Below are positions 56,076 through 64,000 of a stretch of DNA of 64,000 nt, one piece after another. Made by a program: the position numbers and the translations under genes. This DNA comes from Candidatus Eiseniibacteriota bacterium. GTDB lineage: Bacteria > Orphanbacterota > Orphanbacteria > Orphanbacterales > Orphanbacteraceae. The DNA is taken from the NCBI GenBank assembly GCA_024276995.1, contig JAJRWB010000044.1, forward strand, positions 79,000-142,999, given 5' to 3'. The first letter of the stretch is position 1; each line of letters opens with the position of its first letter. The notes under the pieces are model-generated. The model worked only from the letters and a program-made list of their open reading frames with translations, made no database searches and was not told the DNA's origin.

Positions 56076-57746
56076 CTAGCGGGTCACCGTCGATGCGTAA
56101 AGGACGACCTTTCCGCGCACGTTTCGCGCCGCCCGGCCCGCCGTCTGGATGAGCGACGTCTCCGATCGCAAGAAGCCCTCCCGGTCGGCGTCGAGAATCG
56201 CCACGAGACCGACCTCGGGCATGTCGAGCCCTTCACGAAGCAGATTGATGCCCACCAGGCAATCGAACTCCCCCATCCGAAGGGCCCGGATGATCTCGAC
56301 CCTCTCGAGAGCGCCGATATCGGAATGAAGATACCGTACGCGGATGTTCGCCTTCAGCAGATAGTCGGTGAGGTCTTCGGCCATCCTCTTCGTCAGCGTG
56401 GTGACGAGAACCCGCTGCTCCTCCTTCGCTTGGAGACGGATCTCCTCCATCAGGTCGTCGACCTGCTGTTCGACCGGGCGGATCTCGATTGCCGGGTCGA
56501 TCAGCCCGGTCGGGCGGATCACCTGCTCCACCAGGACCCCTTCCGACTTCTCCATCTCGTACTCGCCGGGCGTGGCGGAGACGTAGATCACCCTCGGCAC
56601 CGCCGCTTCGAATTCGTCGAACTTCATCGGCCGGTTGTCGAGCGCCGAGGGGAGGCGGAAACCGTACTCCACCAATTTCTCCTTGCGTGAACGGTCGCCG
56701 TTGTACATCGCCCTGAGCTGCGGAATCGTCACGTGCGATTCGTCGAGAATCACGAGAAAATCTTCGGGGAAGTAGTCGATCAGCGTGAGGGGATGCTCCC
56801 CCGGCGCGCGGCCGGTGAGATGGCGCGAGTAGTTCTCGATGCCCGAACAGCTGCCCACCTCGCGGAGCATCTCGATGTCGAACCGCGTCCGCATGTCTAA
56901 CCGCTGCGCCTCGACGAGCCGGTTTTCCCTCTCGAGTTCGCTCCGGCGCGCTTCGAGTTCCTCCTCGATGGCGCCCACGGCGCGCTCGAGTTTCTCCGCC
57001 GAGGTGACGTAGTGGCGTGCCGGATAGATCGGCAGGTAGGGATACTCCCCGAGCACCTCTCCCGTCAGGGGATGTACCTCGCAAAGCCTCTCGATCTCGT
57101 CGCCGAAGAGGCTGATCCTCACGGCGGTCTCCTCGTAGGCGGGCCAGATCTCCACCGTGTCGCCCCGGACACGGAACGTTCCCCTGGCGAGGAGGGCGTC
57201 GTTCCTCCGGTACTGGATATCGACGAACCGCCGGAGCATCTTCTCCCGCTCGACCTCTTCGCCCACCTTCAAGTAGACGTTGAGCGCCTCGAAATCTTCC
57301 GGCGAGCCGAGTCCGTAGATGCATGATACCGAGGAGACGATGATCACGTCATTTCGCCGTAGCAAGCTCGCTGTGGCGCGCAGGCGGAGACGGTCGATGT
57401 CGTCGTTGATCGACGCGTCCTTCTCGATGTATGTGTCGGTTCCCGGCACATACGCTTCCGGTTGAAAGTAATCGTAGTAGCTCACGAAGTACTCGACGGC
57501 GTTGTTCGGAAAGAAGGAGCGAAACTCCCCGTAGAGCTGCGCCGCCAAGGTCTTGTTGTGGGAGATGACGAGCGCCGGGGCGCCGTAGCGCTCGATCACG
57601 TTGGCGATGGTGAACGTCTTTCCCGAGCCGGTGACGCCCAGGAGTGTCTGGTGGGTGTCGCCGCGCGCAAGACCCTCGGAGAGTTCCTCGATCGCCTGGG
57701 GCTGGTCGCCCGTCGGCTGGTAGTCGGAGTGGAGCTCGAACCCCAT
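56076..57746 (-). CDS. uvrB: excinuclease ABC subunit B, interrupted by in-frame TAG
   Basis: 556 residues of the DNA-damage-verifying helicase of nucleotide excision repair. Walker [11 protein letters not shown], the beta-hairpin region ([20 protein letters not shown]), the DESH box in ILDESHVT, and motif [11 protein letters not shown] are all present. It ends VLYASTVTR-stop, where other UvrB proteins continue with Ser-Met. A single change TCG to TAG explains it. All helicase motifs are kept; the UvrC-binding tail is separated. The ATG follows the RodZ-like gene stop by one base. Confidence 0.9.
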   Translation of the reverse strand: MGFELHSDYQPTGDQPQAIEELSEGLARGDTHQTLLGVTGSGKTFTIANVIERYGAPALVISHNKTLAAQLYGEFRSFFPNNAVEYFVSYYDYFQPEAYVPGTDTYIEKDASINDDIDRLRLRATASLLRRNDVIIVSSVSCIYGLGSPEDFEALNVYLKVGEEVEREKMLRRFVDIQYRRNDALLARGTFRVRGDTVEIWPAYEETAVRISLFGDEIERLCEVHPLTGEVLGEYPYLPIYPARHYVTSAEKLERAVGAIEEELEARRSELERENRLVEAQRLDMRTRFDIEMLREVGSCSGIENYSRHLTGRAPGEHPLTLIDYFPEDFLVILDESHVTIPQLRAMYNGDRSRKEKLVEYGFRLPSALDNRPMKFDEFEAAVPRVIYVSATPGEYEMEKSEGVLVEQVIRPTGLIDPAIEIRPVEQQVDDLMEEIRLQAKEEQRVLVTTLTKRMAEDLTDYLLKANIRVRYLHSDIGALERVEIIRALRMGEFDCLVGINLLREGLDMPEVGLVAILDADREGFLRSETSLIQTAGRAARNVRGKVVLYASTVTR

Positions 57747-57747
57747 G

Positions 57748-58119
57748 TCAACCGCGAAGAAAGAGGCGATAGACCGCCGCGCAGACGACGATCACCGACA
57801 CAGCGGCGACGATCCACCCGGCGGCGGGGCGCTTCTCTTCCTCCGGGGGGGTATCCTTCCAAAGAGCATCGTCGTCGCTCTCGGAGCTGGGAATCTCCTT
57901 CCGGTAAAGGCGGATCGCCTCGGAGCCGCTCATGCCGAGGAAATCGGCGTACGACCTCAGGAACGTGATGATGTACGTCTCGTCGGGGAGCATTTGGTAC
58001 CGCTCCTCTTCGAGGGCCTCGAGATAGCGCTTCGCGATGCGCGTCCTCTTCGCCGCCTCGTCGAGGGTGATCCCCTTCTCTTCCCGAAACTTCCTCAGCT
58101 CCTCGCCGATCGACTCCAT
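57748..58119 (-). CDS. RodZ-like helix-turn-helix membrane protein, short form
   Basis: 123 residues: an N-terminal HTH of the RodZ/Xre type ([22 protein letters not shown], then [19 protein letters not shown]), an acidic linker and a single membrane helix near residues 98-119 that ends the protein. RodZ links MreB to the membrane and sets cell shape; the periplasmic DUF4115 domain of full RodZ is absent. It lies between the DUF4139 gene and uvrB with gaps of one base on both sides. Confidence 0.82.
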   Translation of the reverse strand: MESIGEELRKFREEKGITLDEAAKRTRIAKRYLEALEEERYQMLPDETYIITFLRSYADFLGMSGSEAIRLYRKEIPSSESDDDALWKDTPPEEEKRPAAGWIVAAVSVIVVCAAVYRLFLRG

Positions 58120-58120
58120 C

Positions 58121-59473
58121 CTACCACCGACTCCTCACGGTGTAGGTGATCACCGTCTCGCCGTCCGGCGGAACGGAAACGGTCCACTCCGCCTTGCGGG
58201 CGCTCTCCTTCGTGAAATCATGGGATGAATGCTCGATCGTCCAGTCGCCGATCATCGCCTCGACCACCTTGATTTCGACAGCCTCTTCCTTCCGGTTCCT
58301 CAACCGGATCTCCACGTCCTGCTCCCGCACGCGACTCGTGATGCGCTTCTCGGCGAGCACTTTCCGCTCACCCACCAGGTCGAACGCCTCACCGACGACG
58401 AGACGGACCTTTTCATTCTTCGGCGTGTGGTCGATCCGGTCTTCGCCGATGAACTCCGATCCTCCCCTCCCATCGTCCTGGAAGACGCGCACCACGCCGG
58501 CGGGAAGGGGAATTCCGAGTCCCCCCGCCTCGTCGTTCACGAACTCGAGGATCACCTGCACGTTGTCGCCGTTTCGTCCCGCTTCGAACAGATACTCTTT
58601 CCTCACCGGAACGGTGGTACTCGGCACGAAGGCGATCTGCTTCACCTGGTTGTCGCGGAGCGTGGTGGAACGACCGACGTCGTAGATATGGTACTCGAAG
58701 AGGGAACGCTCCTCCACGCAGCGGCCTCCTCTTTTCATCATCGTCTCGACTTGGTACGCCGGACCGGGAGCGACCGGCGGGGCGCGATGCACCGTCCCCG
58801 CCATGAGCTTCAGCTTCGCGTCCCGGTACACGGCCCCCGAACGATTCTCCACCGACACCCAGCCGGCGAGGTCGATCGACTCGTTCTTCTCGTCCGCCAA
58901 CGCGACGTACTCGGCGTGCCACGACATCCCCGCCGTGAGGTACTCCACCTCCACGGTCCGCGTCTTCTCGCCGCCGTTTCGCACGGTCCAAACGAGGGTG
59001 GGGCGGGTGACGAAGCGGTCGAGACCGCCGGCGAGATCGACGTTTCTCAACTTGTCGGAGCGGACCACCGACAGGGCGGAACTCTCGTCGTTCCTCACGA
59101 TCATCCGGCCGCCGCCGTGGGAGAGGAGCGTTCCCGCGATGATCCCGCCGTCCTCGAGAAAGAGCTTCACTTCCTTATCGATATATCGGTCGTAGAGCTT
59201 GTCCGGCGAGAGGAGATCGTACTCGTAGTTCTGCTCCACCACCTCGAGTTCGCCGTTGTCCACCGCTTTCAGGTGAACCGACGTCGGGTCGATCCGCGCG
59301 GCCACGTCCTGGAAGGAGTAGATCGACTCCCCCTTCTCGAGGGCGATCACGCGATTCTCCCGAACGAGGCCGAGGTTGTCGTTGTAAACGGTCACGGCAA
59401 CGCTCACCGGACCGGCGGCGGCGCAGGCGGCACCGGCAAGAAGGAAGGCGACGGTCACGATTCTCTTCATCAT
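58121..59473 (-). CDS. exported DUF4139-domain protein
   Basis: 450 residues with a signal peptide (IVTVAFLLAGAACAAAG). The N-terminal segment VAVTVYNDNLGLVRENRVI and the central YLTAGMSWHAEYVAL are hallmarks of DUF4139 proteins. The rest is beta-rich and ends at a C-terminal strand (DGETVITYTVRSRW). Function is unknown; members are periplasmic or surface proteins. Tandem ATG codons at 59473 and 59470 follow GGGAG; the second has better spacing. Confidence 0.85.
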   Translation of the reverse strand: MMKRIVTVAFLLAGAACAAAGPVSVAVTVYNDNLGLVRENRVIALEKGESIYSFQDVAARIDPTSVHLKAVDNGELEVVEQNYEYDLLSPDKLYDRYIDKEVKLFLEDGGIIAGTLLSHGGGRMIVRNDESSALSVVRSDKLRNVDLAGGLDRFVTRPTLVWTVRNGGEKTRTVEVEYLTAGMSWHAEYVALADEKNESIDLAGWVSVENRSGAVYRDAKLKLMAGTVHRAPPVAPGPAYQVETMMKRGGRCVEERSLFEYHIYDVGRSTTLRDNQVKQIAFVPSTTVPVRKEYLFEAGRNGDNVQVILEFVNDEAGGLGIPLPAGVVRVFQDDGRGGSEFIGEDRIDHTPKNEKVRLVVGEAFDLVGERKVLAEKRITSRVREQDVEIRLRNRKEEAVEIKVVEAMIGDWTIEHSSHDFTKESARKAEWTVSVPPDGETVITYTVRSRW

Positions 59474-59543
59474 GATTCTCCCACGGGGCGGGGCGGCCCC
59501 ATTCATTCGGGGGGACGGCGCAACTGTAGCAGAGCGACGCGGC

Positions 59544-62165
59544 TCAGGAAAGACCTTCGAGATTGTCCCGCACTCTCGAGAGGATCTCCTCGAAACCGCG
59601 CTTCTTCTCGCGATCTTTCTCCACCACCTCGGCGGGCGCCTTTTCAAGGTACGCATGGTTCGAGAGCTTCCTGTCGATCCTCTCGACGGCACTCGAAAGC
59701 CTTTCCACCTCCTTCCCGAGGCGCAGCCGCTCTTTCTCGAGATCGACCACGCCCTCGAGGGGAACGAACACTTCCATTATATTCGATACCGACGCGACCG
59801 AACCGGCGGGTCGGGTCGTGGCCGCGAGGTCGAGATCGTCGATTCTCGCGAGAGCGCGAACCTGTTCGGCGTACTCTTCCACCGGCCTTCTCGCCTTCTC
59901 ATCGAGGAAGCGGACCGCCACGCGCACTTCCTCGCGCGGCGGGACATTCGATTCCGAACGGATCGTCCGCACCGCCGACACGAGTTGCCGGATCACCGAC
60001 ATCTCCCATTCCGCCTGTTTATCGACGAAGCCCTCCGCCCCGTCGTTCCAGACGGCGCGCGAGACGCACTCCCCTTCGATGCCCAGCTGCGCGCCGAGTT
60101 CCTCGGCGAGATGGGGCATGAAGGGCGAAAGAAGAATCACGCCTTCTCTTAATGTATGAAGAAGTACCTCCCGCGTCGACCCGCCTCCTTCGTCCCGGGT
60201 GAACACCGATTTCGACATCTCGACGAACCAGTCACAGTAATCGTGCCAGAGAAAATCGTAGATGCCGTACGCCGCCTCGTTCAGCTTCGTCTCCTCGAGT
60301 TGTTCGGTCATTTGCCGCTGCACACCGGTAAGGCGGCTTAAGATCCACCGCTCCGGAAGCGAGAGACCGGCCGGATCGTGGGTGAGCCTCTTCACCTCCG
60401 CCGTGTGAGGGAGGACGAACCGGGTGGCGTTCCAGAGCTTGTTGGCGAAACGCTTTCCGGTATCGAGCTTCTCCTCGGAGAAGATCTGGTCCTGCCCCGG
60501 GGGGGTGGTGAGGATGATCGAGAAACGGACCGCATCGGCGCCGAAGCGGCTGAGAATATCGATCGGGTCGGGAGAGTTGCCGAGCGACTTGGAGAACTTC
60601 CGCCCCTTCGAGTCTCTCACGATGCCGTGGAAGTAGACCTGGGAAAAGGGGACTTCTCCCATGAACTCGATCGACGACATGATCATCCGCGCCACCCAGA
60701 AAAAGATGATATCCCCGCCGGTCACCATCAGGTGGGACGGGAAGAAATAATTCAGCTCCGGGGTATCCTCCGGCCAGCCGAGGGTGGCGAACGGCCAGAG
60801 CCACGAACTCGCCCACGTATCGAGCACGTCTTCATCCTGTGCCAGGTCGGTGGAGCCGCACTTCGGGCACTTTCCGGGCGGTTCGCTCTCGACGATCGTC
60901 TCGCCGCACGGGCAGTACCACGCCGGGATCCGGTGCCCCCACCACAGCTGCCGCGACACGCACCAGTCGCGGATGTTCTCCATCCAATGGTAGTAGACCT
61001 TCTCCCAACGCTCCGGGAAGATCCGGACCTTTCCCGAACGGACCGCCTCGATGGCGGGCGCGGCGAGACTCCTCATCGCGATGAACCACTGCGTGGAAAG
61101 CCACGGCTCCACGAGAGTATCGCACCGGTAGCACCGCCCCACCGCGTGGCGGTGCTTCTCCTTTTTCACCAGAAGGTTCGCCTTCTCGAGGTCGGCGACC
61201 ACCTCCGCGCGGGCCTTCTCGCGCGACATCCCGCCGAACCGGCCGAACGCGGCCTTCACGACGGCGTCGTCCTCGAAGATCCCGATCGCCTCGAGGCCGT
61301 GGTCCTTTCCGATTTCGAAATCGAGGGGATCGTGGGCGGGGGTGAGCTTCACGCAGCCCGTGCCGAACTCGGGATCGACCCTATCATCCTCGACGATCGG
61401 GATCACGCGGTTCAACAGCGGGAGAATCGCCTTCCTTCCTCTCAGGTGCGCCGTGCGCGCATTGCCCGGATGGATCGCCACGCCGGTGTCGCCGAGCATC
61501 GTCTCCGGCCTCGTCGTGGCCACCACCAGTTCGCCTCCCCCCTCGAGGGGGTAGCGGATATGCCAGAGGTTCCCGTTCCTCTCCTGGTGATTCACCTCCT
61601 CGTCGGCGAGCACCGTCCGGCAGCGGGGGCACCAGCTGGTGATATAGTCGCCCCGGTAGACGATCCCCTTTCGATAGAGGCGGACGAAAACCTCGATCAC
61701 CGAACGGCTGTACGCCTCGTCGAGGGTGAACCGGAGCCGGCTCAAGTCGAACGAGACGCCGAGGGTCCGGAACTGATCGAGAATGCGGTCGCCATGCTGT
61801 TCTTTCCACTCCCACACGCGCTCGACGAACTTCTCGCGGCCGAGATCGTGGCGGGAGAGTCCTTCCGCTCGCAGCGCCTTTTCCACCACGTTCTGCGTGG
61901 CGATGCCGGCATGGTCGAGACCGGGTAACCAGAGCGCCTCTCGGCCGGTGAGCCGCCGCCACCGGGTGACCACGTCCTGGATCGTGTAATTCAGCACATG
62001 TCCCATGTGAAGGGCGCCGGTGACGTTCGGCGGCGGAATGAAAATCACGAACGGTTCGCGGTCTTCGCGGATCGACGTGCGGAAGGTGTCGTTCTCCTTC
62101 CAGTACGACTGCCACTTCTTCTCGACCGACACCGGGTCATACGTTTTGGAAAGCATGAGGGGCAT
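59544..62165 (-). CDS. valS: valyl-tRNA synthetase
   Basis: A 873-residue class I synthetase. HIGH box HMGH (53-56), KMSKS box KFSKS near residue 520, the editing domain with TTRPETMLGDTGVA, a zinc-type pair CPCG and CPKCG, and the ValS C-terminal coiled coil (LEKERLRLGKEVERLSSAVE). ATG 62165 follows GGAGATAAGG; an upstream in-frame start was rejected. It heads the operon running to coaX. Confidence 0.98.
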   Translation of the reverse strand: MPLMLSKTYDPVSVEKKWQSYWKENDTFRTSIREDREPFVIFIPPPNVTGALHMGHVLNYTIQDVVTRWRRLTGREALWLPGLDHAGIATQNVVEKALRAEGLSRHDLGREKFVERVWEWKEQHGDRILDQFRTLGVSFDLSRLRFTLDEAYSRSVIEVFVRLYRKGIVYRGDYITSWCPRCRTVLADEEVNHQERNGNLWHIRYPLEGGGELVVATTRPETMLGDTGVAIHPGNARTAHLRGRKAILPLLNRVIPIVEDDRVDPEFGTGCVKLTPAHDPLDFEIGKDHGLEAIGIFEDDAVVKAAFGRFGGMSREKARAEVVADLEKANLLVKKEKHRHAVGRCYRCDTLVEPWLSTQWFIAMRSLAAPAIEAVRSGKVRIFPERWEKVYYHWMENIRDWCVSRQLWWGHRIPAWYCPCGETIVESEPPGKCPKCGSTDLAQDEDVLDTWASSWLWPFATLGWPEDTPELNYFFPSHLMVTGGDIIFFWVARMIMSSIEFMGEVPFSQVYFHGIVRDSKGRKFSKSLGNSPDPIDILSRFGADAVRFSIILTTPPGQDQIFSEEKLDTGKRFANKLWNATRFVLPHTAEVKRLTHDPAGLSLPERWILSRLTGVQRQMTEQLEETKLNEAAYGIYDFLWHDYCDWFVEMSKSVFTRDEGGGSTREVLLHTLREGVILLSPFMPHLAEELGAQLGIEGECVSRAVWNDGAEGFVDKQAEWEMSVIRQLVSAVRTIRSESNVPPREEVRVAVRFLDEKARRPVEEYAEQVRALARIDDLDLAATTRPAGSVASVSNIMEVFVPLEGVVDLEKERLRLGKEVERLSSAVERIDRKLSNHAYLEKAPAEVVEKDREKKRGFEEILSRVRDNLEGLS

Positions 62166-62194
62166 CGCCTTATCTCCTCGCGGTGGAAGTGAGC

Positions 62195-62223
62195 AGCGTA
62201 GCATACCGCTCGACGCCGGGCAA
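62195..62223 (-). promoter_or_regulatory. candidate promoter of the valS operon
   Basis: TTGCCC, a 17-base spacer and TACGCT preceded by TGC (extended -10), about 30 bases before the valS ATG. It is the same hexamer pair as at 30010-30038. Confidence 0.5.
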
Positions 62224-62249
62224 GGATCGGCGCGAGCCGGGCCGCACCG

Positions 62250-63215
62250 TCAAATCCCTTTCCTGGCGTACATCGCGATGTTTCCCCCCTGCATTCCCCA
62301 CCGCCGGGCGAGAAAATCGAGGAGGCGGAAAAGCGTCTTCAACAGTCGCCCGGTGAAACTTTTCGCCCCGTCGAGATCATCGGGACGGGGAACGCGGGCG
62401 AAGGTGCGCTCCACGTGAAAACCGTTCTTCTTGAGGAGCGCCGCCAGCGTGGCGCGACGGAACTCATAAAGGTGGTACGGGGGGATCGTCTCGTCCGGCC
62501 CGGGAAACTTGAGCGCCCTCAAAAGAGAGCTTCCCCCGATGCCGGCTTTCCTCAAGGCGGGCACCGCGACGCGAAGGGTACGGAAATAGAAGGAGTCGAT
62601 GTACGTCGGCACCTCGACGAGGAAGACCCCCCCGGGGCGGAGGAGACGCGCCGCCTCGGCGGCCGCAGACGACGGGCTCGGCGTGTGCTCGAGCACGTGG
62701 CCCATGTAGACCACGTCGAACGACTCGTCGTCCCACCAGGGGGCGGGTGGAAACGCGCCGCGGCGCACGTCGAGGCCGAGCCGCGCGCGGGCGTACTGCT
62801 CGCCCGCGGCCGTGATCTCCACACCCTTCACGTTCCATCCCCTCGACCGGGCGAGATCGAGGAAGTAGCCGCCGGCGCAGCCCGCCTCGAGAAGATCGCC
62901 CGCGCCGGCGAGGCGCTCGAGTTCGTCGAGAATCGCGCCGTAACGTTCCTTCAATTTCCGCGTGTTGTCGAAGTAACCGCTTTCAGACAGGCAGCTGTCG
63001 TAATCCTTTTCGAAGTAGCCGTCGTCGTAGAGCGCGGCGATCTTCTCGTCCGGCGGGAGGGGCCGAACCTGGACGAGAGTGCACGAGCGGCAGCGGACGA
63101 GGCCGAACGATTCGGCGCCGGCGCGGTAGATCGCCGGGGCATAGTCGCGGAACGCCCGCCCTCCGCACAGGTCGCAGGGGAAGGCGCCCTCCCTTGCGCG
63201 GCCACCGCCGCTCAA
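62250..63215 (-). CDS. class I SAM methyltransferase with N-terminal zinc-like motif
   Basis: 321 residues. Two CxxC pairs at the N-terminus (CDLCGG, CRSC) suggest a zinc ribbon, as in sugar C-methyltransferase-like proteins. The SAM motif is LLEAGCAGGYFLDLA, followed by VKGVEIT and the motif FDVVYMGHVLEHTPSP. The TTG start overlaps the GT2 stop as TTGA, so it probably modifies a glycan or lipid made by its neighbour. Confidence 0.87.
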   Translation of the reverse strand: MSGGGRAREGAFPCDLCGGRAFRDYAPAIYRAGAESFGLVRCRSCTLVQVRPLPPDEKIAALYDDGYFEKDYDSCLSESGYFDNTRKLKERYGAILDELERLAGAGDLLEAGCAGGYFLDLARSRGWNVKGVEITAAGEQYARARLGLDVRRGAFPPAPWWDDESFDVVYMGHVLEHTPSPSSAAAEAARLLRPGGVFLVEVPTYIDSFYFRTLRVAVPALRKAGIGGSSLLRALKFPGPDETIPPYHLYEFRRATLAALLKKNGFHVERTFARVPRPDDLDGAKSFTGRLLKTLFRLLDFLARRWGMQGGNIAMYARKGI

Positions 63216-63931
63216 GCCGACCGTCCGAGCAGTTCGCCGATCCTCAGACGGAGCACGGCGACGTACCCCCCCCAGAGCTGGCGAAAACCGAGTTTCGAAT
63301 CGCCCCGCTTCCTGTCGGTGAACACCACCGGGATCTCGCGCAGGACGAGCCCCCTCCTATGCGCGCGGAAGAGCACTTCCTGGACGATGGCCGGCCCCCG
63401 GGATCGGAGCGTCGCGGGGTCGATCTTCTCGAGCGCCTCGCGGCGGAAACAGCGAAAACCGGAGTTCGCATCGCCCACCGGTATTCCGAGGAGGAGGCGG
63501 ATGTAGCCGTTGGCGAGCACGGTGATCCCCCTCCGCCAGAAGGCGCGCTCCGCATCCTCTCCGCCCGGCACGAAGCGGGAACCGAGGGCCACATCGCACA
63601 CCTCGGTCGCCGCCAGGAGGGTTGTGATGTGGCGCGGGTGATGGGAGAAGTCGGCGTCCATCTCGACGATCCGGTCCGCACCCGCATCGAGGGCGGCGAG
63701 AAAACCTTCCCTCCCGGCGAGGCCCCTCCCCCTCGGCCCGACCCGCCGGATCAGCCGGACGTCGTCCCTCCCGGCGGCGATCCGCTCCACTTCCTCCGCC
63801 GTGCCGTCGGGCGAGGCGTCGTCGACGACGATCACGCCAAGATCGCCGGCATCGAGACGGAGAATCTCCTCGAGCAGGGGGCCGATGTTCTCCTTCTCGT
63901 CGTACGTCGGGATGATCACCACCGTCTTCAG
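63212..63931 (-). CDS. GT2 glycosyltransferase, dolichol-phosphate-mannose-synthase-like, probable CTG start
   Basis: 239 residues with VVIIPTYDEKENIGPLLEEI at the start, the DxD-type VVDDASPDGT, EMDADFSHHP, and later NSGFRCFRREAL: a polyprenyl-phosphate hexose transferase of the DPM1/GtrB type without C-terminal membrane helices. Homology begins at the first residues. CTG 63929-63931 overlaps an upstream stop as CTGA and has GGGAGG eight bases before it; an in-frame TTG at 63997 would place the start inside the upstream gene. Confidence 0.88.
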   Translation of the reverse strand: MKTVVIIPTYDEKENIGPLLEEILRLDAGDLGVIVVDDASPDGTAEEVERIAAGRDDVRLIRRVGPRGRGLAGREGFLAALDAGADRIVEMDADFSHHPRHITTLLAATEVCDVALGSRFVPGGEDAERAFWRRGITVLANGYIRLLLGIPVGDANSGFRCFRREALEKIDPATLRSRGPAIVQEVLFRAHRRGLVLREIPVVFTDRKRGDSKLGFRQLWGGYVAVLRLRIGELLGRSA

Positions 63932-64000
63932 CTCGACTTCCTCCCGAGACGAACGACGGCGTCGTGAACCTCTTCGGCAAGGATCGCCCGGTCGCAACCC
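63928..64000 (-). CDS. C-terminal end of an unidentified upstream gene
   Basis: A frame open from the window edge ends at TGA 63928-63930, reading CDRAILAEEVHDAVVRLGRK and two serines. It looks like a helical protein tail. It matters mainly because its stop overlaps the CTG start of the GT2 gene. Too short to identify. Confidence 0.4.
   Translation of the reverse strand, partial: GCDRAILAEEVHDAVVRLGRKSS

Noticed and set aside
56076-56078. TAG reassigned to an amino acid in this organism
   Set aside because: TAG is the normal terminator of several full-length genes here, including acnA, groES, the AcnB-like gene and the flavin reductase.
55764-57746. Programmed frameshift in uvrB
   Set aside because: The two parts are in the same frame; only a stop codon separates them.

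Overview
The window is a high-GC bacterial chromosome segment, densely packed with about 50 genes. It has no tRNA, rRNA, CRISPR array, insertion sequence or prophage that I can recognise. Lipoproteins, a PpiD-like periplasmic chaperone, TatA, exported M16 and M23 peptidases and several GT-C glycosyltransferases point to a diderm (Gram-negative) organism. Gene content and style (TMTC-like and other TPR membrane proteins, DUF4139, an isolated PAS hybrid kinase, a tail-fibre-like surface protein) recall uncultivated FCB-related phyla such as Eisenbacteria or Krumholzibacteria. That placement is inference, not something a motif proves.

Layout. 1-6493: end of a repeat-bearing surface protein, a hybrid histidine kinase, and an exported M16 peptidase pair (one active, one inactive subunit). 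6568-9898: nadA with a cysteine desulfurase, and a divergent ferredoxin-like protein. 9892-19432 (minus): M23 protein, dnaE, methyltransferase, queG, def and a sulfatase-fold lipoprotein. 19653-21526: PpiD-like chaperone ending in a clear hairpin terminator. 21573-27954 (minus): a tightly coupled cofactor and housekeeping run, groES, a catalytically dead aminotransferase homologue, folK, deoxynucleoside kinase, panB, panC, glmU-like, HIT, LytR_C protein and tatA. 28156-31819: flavin reductase and two glycosyltransferases. 31863-40269 (minus): a YgfK-like protein, an SLC12-type transporter and a three-subunit molybdenum hydroxylase. 40512-45361: AcnA followed by an AcnB-like protein. 45395-51213: ABC-F ATPase, an acyltransferase/hydrolase fusion, a TPR lipoprotein and a 3D-domain protein behind a strongly structured leader RNA. 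51170-62165 (minus): valS, DUF4139, a RodZ-like protein, uvrB, a TMTC-like protein, nadC, birA and coaX. 62250-64000: methyltransferase, GT2 glycosyltransferase and the end of another gene.

How the genes connect. NAD (nadA, nadC), CoA (panB, panC, coaX), biotin (birA), folate (folK) and queuosine (queG) functions are spread over three operons. Fifteen gene junctions use the same 4-base stop/start overlap NTGA, with ATG, GTG, TTG and, unusually, CTG as the start. This rule was used here to fix several start sites. 

The observations most worth checking are an in-frame amber codon in uvrB, two inferred CTG starts, an aminotransferase homologue without the PLP lysine, a multi-hairpin RNA with its own promoter at 50409-50560, and the YgfK/SLC12/molybdenum-hydroxylase cluster.
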